NCBI GenBank assembly: GCA_900541195.1
Contig: UQIY01000044.1
Coordinates: 1 to 18,570 of the forward strand
Source: an uncultured Collinsella sp.
Lineage (GTDB): Bacteria; Actinomycetota; Coriobacteriia; Coriobacteriales; Coriobacteriaceae
Length of the DNA: 18,570 nt
Direction of reading: 5' to 3'
Shown: in pieces, positions 1 through 6,516 of the stretch
How the letters are laid out: the number at the start of each line of letters is the position of its first letter
Numbering within the stretch: the first letter of the stretch is position 1
Notes under the pieces: model-generated
Told to the model about the DNA's origin: nothing
The model's database searches: none
Seen by the model: only the letters and a program-made list of their open reading frames with translations
Program-made: the position numbers and the translations under genes

Positions 1-339
1 GCTCACATGGAGCTCGCCGGACAGGGCATCGCTCACGACCTGCAAAATGTCGCGCTCCTCGGGGCTCGCGGCCGTCAAAAAACCCAAATGACCATAGGAA
101 AGACCCAAAATGGGAATCTCACGGTAGTTGAGAATGCGGGCGGCACGCAGCAGCGTGCCGTCGCCGCCGAGCGTAATAACCAAGTCGGCATCGTCAACAT
201 CGGGCGCGCTCTGAATCTTAGAGCGCTGGTCGGCAGCCCATGCGACCTCGTAACCTTGGCGCGAAAGCCAAAGCTCGAGCATCAGGCCGCTCTCGACCGC
301 CTCTTGCTTGTAGTAATTGGGAACCAGAAAGACCTTCAT
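1..339 (-). CDS. nadK: NAD kinase, N-terminal part (cut by window edge)
   Basis: ATP-dependent NAD kinase makes NADP from NAD in the cytoplasm. The 113 residues visible start at ATG 339-337 and run off the left edge. The family's signature GGDGT lies at residues 58-62, after a beta strand reading LVITL. The second nucleotide-site motif, YGHLGFLT, is at 82-89; most family members have Asn where this protein has Ser81, a mild change. The start codon overlaps the tlyA stop by four bases (ATGA), so translation is probably coupled and nadK is the next gene of the efp-asp23-nusB-xseB-tlyA operon. In many Gram-positive genomes recN follows, but that would be outside the window. The identification is firm; the C-terminal half cannot be judged. 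Confidence 0.93.
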   Translation of the reverse strand, partial: MKVFLVPNYYKQEAVESGLMLELWLSRQGYEVAWAADQRSKIQSAPDVDDADLVITLGGDGTLLRAARILNYREIPILGLSYGHLGFLTAASPEERDILQVVSDALSGELHVS

Positions 340-1148
340 AGCGTTGCAGCTTTCTCGCTCAAAACCGATACCTGGGATTGAAGCTCATCGTCGGTGCGTT
401 CGCCGGGTGCAAACCTCGTGCCGTACAGGAAAAACTCGACGTTGCCCTTGGCGCCATGGATGGGCGACACGCACACGTCGAGCGGGAACAGGCCCTTGGC
501 GGCAAAGAGCTCAATCACCGCCGTAAGCGTATCGCGGCGGACGGCAGGGTCGGTCACGATACCGCCCTCGCCCACCAGCGCAGCCGGCGCCTCAAACTGC
601 GGCTTTACAAGCGTGCAGAACGAACCGGAAGGCTTCAGGCACGCCAGCACGGCGTCGATGATATTCGCAATACTCGTAAACGACACATCGCACACGGCCA
701 AGTCGATAGCGCCGCCGTAGCCAAGCTCGGGCAGCTGTGTCGCGTTGGTGCGCTCATGGAGCGTCACGCGCTCGTCTTGGCGCAGCGACCAATCAAACTG
801 AGCGCGACCCACATCGACCGAAACGACCGTAGCGGCACCGCACTTGAGCAGGCAATCGGTAAAGCCACCCGTGGAGCAGCCCACATCGAGGCAAGCAAGA
901 TTTGTCGGATCAATCCCAAACGCATCGAGTGCTCCCTCGAGCTTAAGCCCGCCGCGCCCCACGTAGGGAATACGACCCTTCACGTGCAACGGCAAGCCGG
1001 GCGTCACCTTAAGGCCCGGCGAGGTCAAACGCTCGCCGCCGCTCGAGACCAAGCCGGCCATAAGAGTGCGAAGGGCATCCGCGCGATCGGCGCAGATGCC
1101 CTGTGAAATCAGTTCGTCATCAAGACGCACGCGTTTCATGAATGCCAT
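336..1148 (-). CDS. tlyA: TlyA-family rRNA (cytidine-2'-O)-methyltransferase
   Basis: A TlyA-type 2'-O-ribose methyltransferase of about 270 residues, the usual family length. Residues 5-60 form an S4 RNA-binding domain (RVRLDDELISQG start). The FtsJ-like Rossmann domain follows, with the SAM motif LDVGCSTGGFTD at 87-98. The K-D-K-E catalytic tetrad is visible as K69 (in RGGLKL), D154 (in CDVSF), K182 (in VKPQFE) and E238 (in NVEFF). Mycobacterial TlyA methylates 16S and 23S rRNA and confers capreomycin sensitivity; some homologues are described as haemolysins. ATG 1148 is chosen because it shares a base with the xseB stop (TGATG), suggesting coupling. ATG 1139 (MKRVRL) is a credible alternative, and neither has a strong Shine-Dalgarno sequence. 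The stop overlaps the nadK start. Confidence 0.92.
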   Translation of the reverse strand: MAFMKRVRLDDELISQGICADRADALRTLMAGLVSSGGERLTSPGLKVTPGLPLHVKGRIPYVGRGGLKLEGALDAFGIDPTNLACLDVGCSTGGFTDCLLKCGAATVVSVDVGRAQFDWSLRQDERVTLHERTNATQLPELGYGGAIDLAVCDVSFTSIANIIDAVLACLKPSGSFCTLVKPQFEAPAALVGEGGIVTDPAVRRDTLTAVIELFAAKGLFPLDVCVSPIHGAKGNVEFFLYGTRFAPGERTDDELQSQVSVLSEKAATL

Positions 1149-1414
1149 CAACCATTCGTATCCGGAGACGCGGCCTGGCTATCCATGGATTCGTTTGCCG
1201 CATCCTCATCGTATTCCTGCTCGAGCTTATCCGCCTCACGAGGCGTCAACTCAAACTTATCGACCATATCGACCGCACGGGAGCCCAGCTCGATCGCCTC
1301 GTCAAACAGATCGAGCGAACGCTCCAGGGACGTATCCTTGGAGCGAACGGTCGCGATAATCTGGTCCAAGCGGTCCGAGATCTCGTCGAAGTTGCGGACG
1401 GAACCCTCTGGCAT
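1148..1414 (-). CDS. xseB: Exodeoxyribonuclease VII small subunit
   Basis: The small regulatory subunit of exonuclease VII, which with XseA degrades single-stranded DNA to oligonucleotides. The protein has 88 residues. The conserved core lies at about residues 8-65 (FDEISDRLDQII, then LERSLDLFDEAIELG), a helical hairpin typical of XseB. The C-terminal 25 residues are acidic and look disordered. An AAGGAG ribosome binding site stands five bases before ATG 1414. The gene begins two bases after the nusB stop and shares a base with the tlyA start. The large subunit xseA, often next to xseB, is not here: nusB and xseB abut directly. Identification rests on sequence pattern and operon position; small helical proteins always carry some uncertainty. 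Confidence 0.87.
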   Translation of the reverse strand: MPEGSVRNFDEISDRLDQIIATVRSKDTSLERSLDLFDEAIELGSRAVDMVDKFELTPREADKLEQEYDEDAANESMDSQAASPDTNG

Positions 1415-1416
1415 GG

Positions 1417-1992
1417 CTACTCCTTGACGGTACCGGTCTCGGCCTCGGCGACCTCGTCGAGAACGCCGGCTGCAGCCTGAGCGGCGGCAACCTTGGCGGC
1501 AGCCTCGGCGGCCTGGGCCTCCTCGCGGGCACGGTCCTCGGCCAGTAGCTCCTGATAGAGGTCCTCGCCCGGCAGCTCCTCGCTACGAGCGATCTTGCCG
1601 AGCACGCCGTTGACAAACGACGCGGACTGGTCGGTGCCATAGGCCTTGGCAAGCTCGACTGCCTCGTTGATCACGATGGCGTCCGAGACCTCCTCGTCGG
1701 TGAGGAAACGCATCTCGTAAACGGCGATACGCAGCAGATTGCGGTCGGCGCCGGGCATGCGCATAAGATCCCAGTTCTTGGCAACGGAGCGCAGAGCGCA
1801 GTCGATGCGATCGATATGCTCATAGGCACCGCGGCACAGCTCCAGCGCATAGGGATCGAGGGGACCCTTCGAGATCAGGAAATCACCCTCGAGGACGCGC
1901 TCGAGCGGGCTGTCCGTGGCCTCGGCCTGGAACAGCAGCTGCAGCGCCTGACTGCGGGCAAGCGTACGCCCGCGATAAACCTTAAGGCTCAA
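1417..1992 (-). CDS. nusB: Transcription antitermination factor NusB, with C-terminal extension
   Basis: NusB binds boxA RNA with NusE (S10) and supports antitermination on rRNA operons. The N-terminal RTLARSQALQLLFQAE and the later VINEAVELAKAYGTDQSASFVNGVLGKI block (about residues 107-134) are classic NusB. The family core of about 140 residues is followed by about 50 residues rich in Ala and Glu that look disordered or helical; the protein has 191 residues against 130-150 normally. The start is a TTG at 1992-1990. It is supported by an AAGGAG at 2004-1999, six bases upstream and overlapping the stop of the preceding gene, and no ATG occurs before residue about 76. It lies in the efp operon, two bases before xseB. 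Confidence 0.93.
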   Translation of the reverse strand: MSLKVYRGRTLARSQALQLLFQAEATDSPLERVLEGDFLISKGPLDPYALELCRGAYEHIDRIDCALRSVAKNWDLMRMPGADRNLLRIAVYEMRFLTDEEVSDAIVINEAVELAKAYGTDQSASFVNGVLGKIARSEELPGEDLYQELLAEDRAREEAQAAEAAAKVAAAQAAAGVLDEVAEAETGTVKE

Positions 1993-1995
1993 AGG

Positions 1996-2358
1996 TTACT
2001 CCTTGGGGAAAACGAGACCGTCGATGCAAACGTCAACGCGCTCGACCTCGACGCCAACCTGGGCATCGATGGCGGCGACCACGGCAGCGCGAACGGCCTC
2101 GGCGAGTTTCTTGAACGGATAGCCAAAGAACACCACGACACGCACGGTGAGTGCGAGCTTGTCGCCGACGACCTCGGCCTCGACCGCCGGCTCGGAAGCC
2201 GGGGCCTTGGACGAAAGCATCATGGAGACAAGGTTGGTGGCAAGGTCCTTGACGCCAACGGAGGCGATGCCCTCGACATCGGACACGGCGCGCGAGACGA
2301 TGGCGGTCAGAACATCGGGCGAAATGCCGATGCCGTCAATCTTGATTTCCTGGGGCAT
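1996..2358 (-). CDS. Asp23/Gls24 family envelope stress response protein
   Basis: A 120-residue Asp23/Gls24-family protein (alkaline shock protein 23 family; YqhY/YloU-like in Bacillus). Residues 8-40 carry the start typical of the family (ISPDVLTAIVSRAVSDVEGI). The second conserved block, FFGYPFKKLAEAVRAAVVAAI with VGVEVERVDVCIDGLVF, fills the C-terminal half. A middle segment at about 50-60 (SSKAPASEPAVEAE) is a linker. No membrane segment is present, so it should be cytosolic or peripheral. Small Asp23 proteins next to nusB or accBC are common in Gram-positives; YqhY has been linked to regulation of acetyl-CoA carboxylase, but nothing here proves that role. ATG 2358 has AGGAGG four bases upstream. 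It sits 24 bases after efp and four bases before the nusB TTG. Confidence 0.88.
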   Translation of the reverse strand: MPQEIKIDGIGISPDVLTAIVSRAVSDVEGIASVGVKDLATNLVSMMLSSKAPASEPAVEAEVVGDKLALTVRVVVFFGYPFKKLAEAVRAAVVAAIDAQVGVEVERVDVCIDGLVFPKE

Positions 2359-2382
2359 GAGTCCTCCTAGAAGAGTTGGTTG

Positions 2383-2946
2383 CTAGACGCGGGAGACGAA
2401 CTTGCCGTCGCGGGTGTCAACCTTGATGACCTCGCCCTCGTTGAGGTACATGGGGACCTGGATGACAGCGCCGGTGTCGATCGTGGCCGGCTTGGTGGAA
2501 CCCTGGACGGTGTCGCCCTTAAAGCCCGGGTCGGTCTGGACGATGGTGGTCTCGATGAACATCGGCGGGGTCACGCCCATGAGCTCATCGTCGGCAAAGA
2601 GCAGCTGGCAGATGTCGTTCTCGCGCAGCCACTTGGAGTTCTCGCCCACCATGTCCTCAGGAACGGGAACCTGCTCATAGGTCTCATTGTCCATGAAGAT
2701 GTAGTCGGCGCCATCGTTGTAGAGGTACTGGAACTCACGGGTGGTGAGCATGACGCTCTCGAACTTGGTGCCGGCGTTGCAGGTGTTCTCGACGACGCGG
2801 CCGCTCTTGATGTCGCGGGTCTTGTAGCGCACAAACGCGCCGCCCTTGCCCGGCTTGACATGCTGGAACTCGACGATGGTGTAGACCTTGTCCTTGATAC
2901 GGAGACCGAGGCCGTTCTTGAAGTCGGCGGTAGAAATGGTAGGCAT
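2383..2946 (-). CDS. efp: Translation elongation factor P
   Basis: EF-P relieves ribosomes stalled on consecutive prolines. The 187-residue protein has the usual three-domain layout. The domain I loop KPGKGGAFVR (31-40) carries Lys34, the position that is modified in many bacteria, and the C-terminal signature (DTGAVIQVPMYLNEGEVIKVDTRDGKFVSR) is intact. No modification enzyme (EpmA/EpmB, EarP, YmfI) is encoded in the window. ATG 2946 (MPTISTADFKNG) is chosen over an upstream in-frame start at 2979 because it matches the family start and follows an AAAGGT ribosome binding site. It is the first gene of the efp-asp23-nusB-xseB-tlyA-nadK operon, with a TATAAT element about 60 bases upstream. Confidence 0.96.
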   Translation of the reverse strand: MPTISTADFKNGLGLRIKDKVYTIVEFQHVKPGKGGAFVRYKTRDIKSGRVVENTCNAGTKFESVMLTTREFQYLYNDGADYIFMDNETYEQVPVPEDMVGENSKWLRENDICQLLFADDELMGVTPPMFIETTIVQTDPGFKGDTVQGSTKPATIDTGAVIQVPMYLNEGEVIKVDTRDGKFVSRV

Positions 2947-3003
2947 AGCGACCTTTCTTGTTATGGGCAGAACGCACAAGCGTCCAAATTACATACGACC
3001 GAA

Positions 3004-3009
3004 ATTATA
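3004..3009 (-). promoter_or_regulatory. -10 element of candidate efp operon promoter
   Basis: A perfect TATAAT reads on the minus strand in the only gap before efp, just downstream of the aminopeptidase terminator. It would start RNA near 2997 and give a leader of about 50 bases. No good -35 hexamer exists at 16-18 bases. Position and perfect -10 make it the best candidate for the six-gene operon. Confidence 0.5.
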
Positions 3010-3040
3010 CACTTGCAGACGGCGCCTGCAGCGAGCGCAT

Positions 3041-3083
3041 AAAAAGAGAACGCGGGACGCCCGAATCGATCCGGACGCCCCGC
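3041..3083 (-). terminator. Rho-independent terminator after the Xaa-Pro aminopeptidase gene
   Basis: On the minus strand, arms at 3083-3072 and 3063-3052 pair over 12 positions, two of them G-U wobbles in RNA. They enclose an eight-base loop and are followed by a T-rich run (TTCTCTTTTT) at about 3050-3041. It begins about 24 bases after the aminopeptidase stop codon and precedes the efp promoter, so it separates the two transcription units. Confidence 0.82.
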
Positions 3084-3106
3084 CTCCAAAAACCCAAATG
3101 GATGGT

Positions 3107-4237
3107 TTAGCAATCGATAATATGCAGGTCGTGCGGGGTCTTGGTGAAGGGCTCATAGCCGTTCTCGGTGACGACGCCGTAGTCCTCCAGGCGCACGCCG
3201 CCCACGCCGGGCAGGTACACGCCAGGCTCCATGGTGATAACCGAGCCGACCTCGATGATGTTCTTGCTGCGGTTGAAGTTAGGCAGCTCGTGGATGTCGA
3301 TGCCCACGCCGTGGCCCAGACCATGGTTGTAGTAATCGCCATAGCCGGCATCGCCGATAATCTTCTTGGAAAGCTTGAAAATGTCGTTGCCCTCGACGCC
3401 CGGATGGACAGCGGCGACGCACTCCTCATGGGTGCGGCGCACGAGCGCGTACAGGTCGAGCTGCTCCTGGGTGGGCTCGCCCATCACGACAGTGCGCGTC
3501 ATGTCGGAGCGGTAGTCGCAGTAGCCCGCACCGTAATCCATGAGGACAAAGTCGCCCTTCTCGATCACGCGGTCGCTCGGAACGGCATGCGGATTGGCGG
3601 TGTTGGGACCGCTCGCGACGATGGAGCCAAAGGCCAGGCTGTCGGCGCCGTTGGCGAACATAAAGTTCTCGAGCTCGTTGCGGACCTGTTTCTCGGTCAT
3701 GCCGGGCTTAATAAAGCCGAGCATGTGCTGGAAGGCAGCATCGGTGATCGACTGCGCGTGGCGCATGAGCTCGATCTCCTCTGCATCCTTGATGGCACGC
3801 ATCTTGCGGATGTCGTCATGCATCAGCGGCAGCATGCAGGCAACGGAGCGGTCCTCCAGACCACGCTGAATACCCTGGTAGAAGTTAATCTGCATGTCAT
3901 CCTCGACGGCGCAGACGCGGCATTTGTTGGCCGTAATCTTGCCGGCGACCCAGCCGGGGATGGTGCCCTCGTCCATGTCGTAGACCCAGGGGCTGCCGGC
4001 GGGCGTGTTCTCCTCAAAACTGTTGAGATAGCGCGAGTCGGTGTGGAACAGGCACTGATCGGCCGTAATAAACGCGGCGTGAGGGAACTCGAAGGTGTAA
4101 TCGAAGACGCCCTTCACGCCCGTGAGCCAACGGAGATTGGCCTCGTCGCGCACGACGATGGCGTCGTAGCCGCGCTCGGCCATCAGGGCACGGACGCGCT
4201 CGATACGACCGGCAGGACCGGCAGCAAACTCAGACAT
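3107..4237 (-). CDS. Xaa-Pro aminopeptidase (M24B metallopeptidase)
   Basis: A 376-residue M24-family peptidase that should remove N-terminal residues preceding proline from peptides in the cytoplasm. The N-terminal creatinase-like domain covers about residues 8-145 and the pita-bread catalytic domain 155-370. All five metal ligands are visible: D234 and D245 (MDYGAGYCDYRSDMTR), H309 (HGLGHGVGIDIHE), E337 (TMEPG) and E351 (VRLED). The start is ATG 4237, preceded by AAAGGA. An in-frame extension to 4363 adds an Arg- and Gly-rich stretch unlike the family and is not used. The gene has its own candidate promoter and terminator between the alaS and efp operons. Proximity to efp, another proline-related function, is a common Gram-positive arrangement. 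Prolidase (PepQ) activity is an alternative that sequence alone does not exclude. Confidence 0.92.
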   Translation of the reverse strand: MSEFAAGPAGRIERVRALMAERGYDAIVVRDEANLRWLTGVKGVFDYTFEFPHAAFITADQCLFHTDSRYLNSFEENTPAGSPWVYDMDEGTIPGWVAGKITANKCRVCAVEDDMQINFYQGIQRGLEDRSVACMLPLMHDDIRKMRAIKDAEEIELMRHAQSITDAAFQHMLGFIKPGMTEKQVRNELENFMFANGADSLAFGSIVASGPNTANPHAVPSDRVIEKGDFVLMDYGAGYCDYRSDMTRTVVMGEPTQEQLDLYALVRRTHEECVAAVHPGVEGNDIFKLSKKIIGDAGYGDYYNHGLGHGVGIDIHELPNFNRSKNIIEVGSVITMEPGVYLPGVGGVRLEDYGVVTENGYEPFTKTPHDLHIIDC

Positions 4238-4334
4238 GCAGATTCCTTTCTTGTTGTCCTCATAAAAGCGGGACGGGCCCCGATCGAAAGACGGATTCGC
4301 ACGCGATCCGCAACCGATTGAAAACCCGCACTTC

Positions 4335-4363
4335 AACATGATACGAAAGACGATGGATGTCAA
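4335..4363 (-). promoter_or_regulatory. Candidate promoter of the aminopeptidase gene
   Basis: A perfect TTGACA (4363-4358, minus strand) is followed after 17 bases by CATGTT (4340-4335), a weak -10. It lies seven bases past the stop of the aroB-like gene and would leave a leader of about 90 bases before ATG 4237. The good -35 and correct spacing support it; the poor -10 keeps confidence moderate. Confidence 0.42.
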
Positions 4364-4369
4364 TAAAAC

Positions 4370-5479
4370 TTAGAGAAGTTCTTTGCGAGAAGCCAAGTAG
4401 GCGTGAGCATGGCGCTCAAGAACCTCGTCCTCAACGCCCGTTAGACGAATGGCGCCAAGTGCCGCGGGCAGCGGCAACATACTGCGGTTCGAGCGGACAA
4501 ACTGCTGCCTGCGGAACTCCTCGATATATGCGGCGGGCTCCAGATCGAAGGCAAACTCCTCGATACCAAAGTCCTCCAGGCAGTCATCGACCTCAAAGAC
4601 GTAATCGATATCGAAGTCGCAGGCATCATGTGCTAGACGCGCCTCAAAGCGCATACCTTCGGACAACAGCTGGTAGGCAGGGACCTGCGAAGCGGCATCG
4701 CCCAAGCAGGCGCGCAGGGTACGCTCCCCCGTCTTGCCAAAATCGAGCGCATGGCGGGCGCTCGGGTTCGTGGCCATCAGTACGTCCTTGCGGGCAGTCT
4801 GAGACCACTGAACGGCATTGACGAGCGCGACTTCCTCGCCAGCGAGAATCTCGGGGACGGTCTCGGTAAACTGATTCCAACGGGACTTGCTGCTCGAAAG
4901 CATGGTGCCAACAAGTACCGCATAACCGAGCTTGAGGTCCTCGGGGTCCGCCTCGCGAACAAGGTCGAGGTCACACACGACCAAGCCCGGTTCGGGACGG
5001 AACGCGATGGCGGGAAGCGCATTGGCCGACGAGGCGACGAGCGGCTTCATGGTCGTCGCGACCGTGAGCATGGCGTCGAAGGTCGTCGGCAGCAGCGCGC
5101 ACTCGGTTCGGCCACACCACTGGTTGGCGCACCAGCTAACAACCGAGCAGGTTGCGGCATCGCCAACGGCGACAACCAGATCGTCGCAGGTAATGCCGTT
5201 GGCAGACAGGGCGCCAAAGATCGCATCGGCATCGGCCAGCGTGGCACCAGCAGGCGAAAGCTCAAGGACGAGCAGCGACACGGCAAAACCGGCGTCGACC
5301 AGAGCATGCTCGACGACCTCACCAAAACGCTCGGATGTGGCGTCGTTCCAAACCACCATCGCGCGCTTAGGCTTGCCCACAGCCGAGGAAAACATGCGCG
5401 ACAGCTCATCGAACGCGCCCAATCCGACGCGGACATCGACACTGCGGTTTTGGAAATTGATCAGTTGACGGCGAATCAT
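4370..5479 (-). CDS. Degenerate 3-dehydroquinate synthase-like protein (AroB fold, catalytic residues lost)
   Basis: A 369-residue protein in the place where aroB normally follows aroK. It keeps the general plan of dehydroquinate synthase: an N-terminal Rossmann-like half, LVVAVGD at 101-107 where AroB has GGGVVGD, LLPTTFD at 129-135 for the PTTLLAQVD strand, and ALDFGKTGE at 244-252 for LNFGHTxGH. The catalytic features are missing. The three zinc ligands (Glu of SGxAEVxK, His of LNFGHTxGH, His of HGEAVxxGM) align to non-ligand residues: LGYAVLVG at 184-191, K249, and A268 before SEGM. SSVGGK is also absent. The start ATG 5479 overlaps the aroK stop (ATGA), so it is co-expressed. It is full length without frame damage, so it looks maintained. 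It may bind a ligand or partner, or act by an altered mechanism; I do not assign dehydroquinate synthase activity. Confidence 0.78.
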   Translation of the reverse strand: MIRRQLINFQNRSVDVRVGLGAFDELSRMFSSAVGKPKRAMVVWNDATSERFGEVVEHALVDAGFAVSLLVLELSPAGATLADADAIFGALSANGITCDDLVVAVGDAATCSVVSWCANQWCGRTECALLPTTFDAMLTVATTMKPLVASSANALPAIAFRPEPGLVVCDLDLVREADPEDLKLGYAVLVGTMLSSSKSRWNQFTETVPEILAGEEVALVNAVQWSQTARKDVLMATNPSARHALDFGKTGERTLRACLGDAASQVPAYQLLSEGMRFEARLAHDACDFDIDYVFEVDDCLEDFGIEEFAFDLEPAAYIEEFRRQQFVRSNRSMLPLPAALGAIRLTGVEDEVLERHAHAYLASRKELL

Positions 5480-6009
5480 AGCAGCCCACGCTCCAAAAGC
5501 ATCTCGGCACAAAGGTAGGAAACGTCCTCGAAGGACTTGTTGCGAATATCAAGGGTAAGGTCGGCGGCCTGGCGATACAGCGGACGGCGATGCTCAAACA
5601 GGCGCGCGGCATGCTCGGGCGAGCGGAAATCGGGGCGCGTGTCGGACCGACGAATCTGGCGAATCGAATCCTCAAAGTCGCCCTCGAGGTACACGCACGT
5701 ACCCATTTCGTGCATCAGCTCAATATTCACCGGCGTTTCGACGATACCGCCCCCGCACGAAACCAACAGGCTGCGCTCGCTTTGGAGCGAACGGAGCGCC
5801 GAGGTCTCGAGCTCGCGAAAACGACCCTCACCCTCGGTCTCAAAAATCTCGGTTACCGACTTGCCGCAACGGCGCACGACCAGGCGGTCGGTATCGATAA
5901 AACGCCGCTTGAACATGGTTCCGACGTTGCGCGCGAGCGTCGATTTGCCCGCGCCCAAAAAGCCGATAAAGAAGATATGGTCGCAGCCGTGTTTGGTGTG
6001 CTGGGACAT
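5476..6009 (-). CDS. aroK: Shikimate kinase
   Basis: A 177-residue P-loop kinase that phosphorylates shikimate at the 3-hydroxyl using ATP. Walker A is GFLGAGKS at 16-23. The substrate-binding Asp pair is DTD at 39-41, Arg65 lies in FRELE, the GGG turn is at 86-88, the lid arginine is in TRP at 124-126, and the C-terminal substrate arginine is in RRPLY at 141-145. All key residues are therefore present, unlike the partner gene downstream. ATG 6009 lies eight bases after the yqeG stop, with only a weak ribosome binding site. The stop overlaps the start of the aroB-like gene. No other shikimate pathway gene (aroA, aroC, aroE, aroQ) is in the window. Confidence 0.9.
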   Translation of the reverse strand: MSQHTKHGCDHIFFIGFLGAGKSTLARNVGTMFKRRFIDTDRLVVRRCGKSVTEIFETEGEGRFRELETSALRSLQSERSLLVSCGGGIVETPVNIELMHEMGTCVYLEGDFEDSIRQIRRSDTRPDFRSPEHAARLFEHRRPLYRQAADLTLDIRNKSFEDVSYLCAEMLLERGLL

Positions 6010-6017
6010 AGCGAGAC

Positions 6018-6515
6018 CTATTCCTCGCAGGGAAGGTCGCGCAGGGCCCGGCGCTCAAAGATACGGAAGATCTGCGTATACCACAGGTCCTGCGTCGCCT
6101 GCGGCTTAACCAGGATGGTATCGACGCCGGCGAAGTTACCGCTCCACACGTCCGTGTAGAGCTGATCACCGATCAGCACCGCCTCGTCGGCCGTGGCGCC
6201 GAGGCGCTTAAGACCCGCCTTGAGGGCAAACGGCGCCGGCTTCATAGCGTGGCTGATGGCCTCGAGTCCCAGCTCGCGTGCAGAGCTCATGACCTGGTCG
6301 CGATGCCAGTTGTTGGACACCATGCACAGCTTAAAGCCTTTGGCGCGGGCGGCATCGAGCCAAGCGGAAACCGCGGCGGGAACCTGCTCGGTGTCGCGCG
6401 GCACCAGGGTGTTATCGCGATCGAGCAGAATGGCGCGTTTACCGTCGGCCCAAAGGGTATTAAGGTCGATGCGATCGACCGAGGCAACGTATCGTTTGGG
6501 GCTAAAAATCCTCAT
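6018..6515 (-). CDS. YqeG-family HAD phosphatase
   Basis: A 165-residue HAD-superfamily (subfamily IIIA) phosphatase of the YqeG type. Motif I is LLDRDNTL with D32 and D34, motif II is SNN at 67-69, motif III is K92 followed by PAP, and motif IV is GDQLYTD at 116-122, so the enzyme should be active. The physiological substrate of this family is not settled; related mitochondrial Gep4 is a phosphatidylglycerophosphate phosphatase. The start is ATG 6515, one base after the mltG stop, which matches the family start (MRIFSPKRYV). An upstream in-frame extension to 6740 is Arg/Pro/Ser-rich and merely the shadow of mltG. It is in the alaS-ruvX-mltG-yqeG-aroK operon. Confidence 0.9.
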   Translation of the reverse strand: MRIFSPKRYVASVDRIDLNTLWADGKRAILLDRDNTLVPRDTEQVPAAVSAWLDAARAKGFKLCMVSNNWHRDQVMSSARELGLEAISHAMKPAPFALKAGLKRLGATADEAVLIGDQLYTDVWSGNFAGVDTILVKPQATQDLWYTQIFRIFERRALRDLPCEE

Positions 6516-6516
6516 G

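Noticed and set aside
4250..4290. GC-rich hairpin followed by CTTTTAT upstream of the aminopeptidase gene, a possible attenuator
   Set aside because: The stem is only four pairs including a G-U and the T-run is four bases, so chance is as likely.
2888..4321. A 477-codon plus-strand frame opposite the aminopeptidase gene
   Set aside because: Same cause: it mirrors a conserved M24 peptidase with all metal ligands and crosses a terminator and promoter gap.
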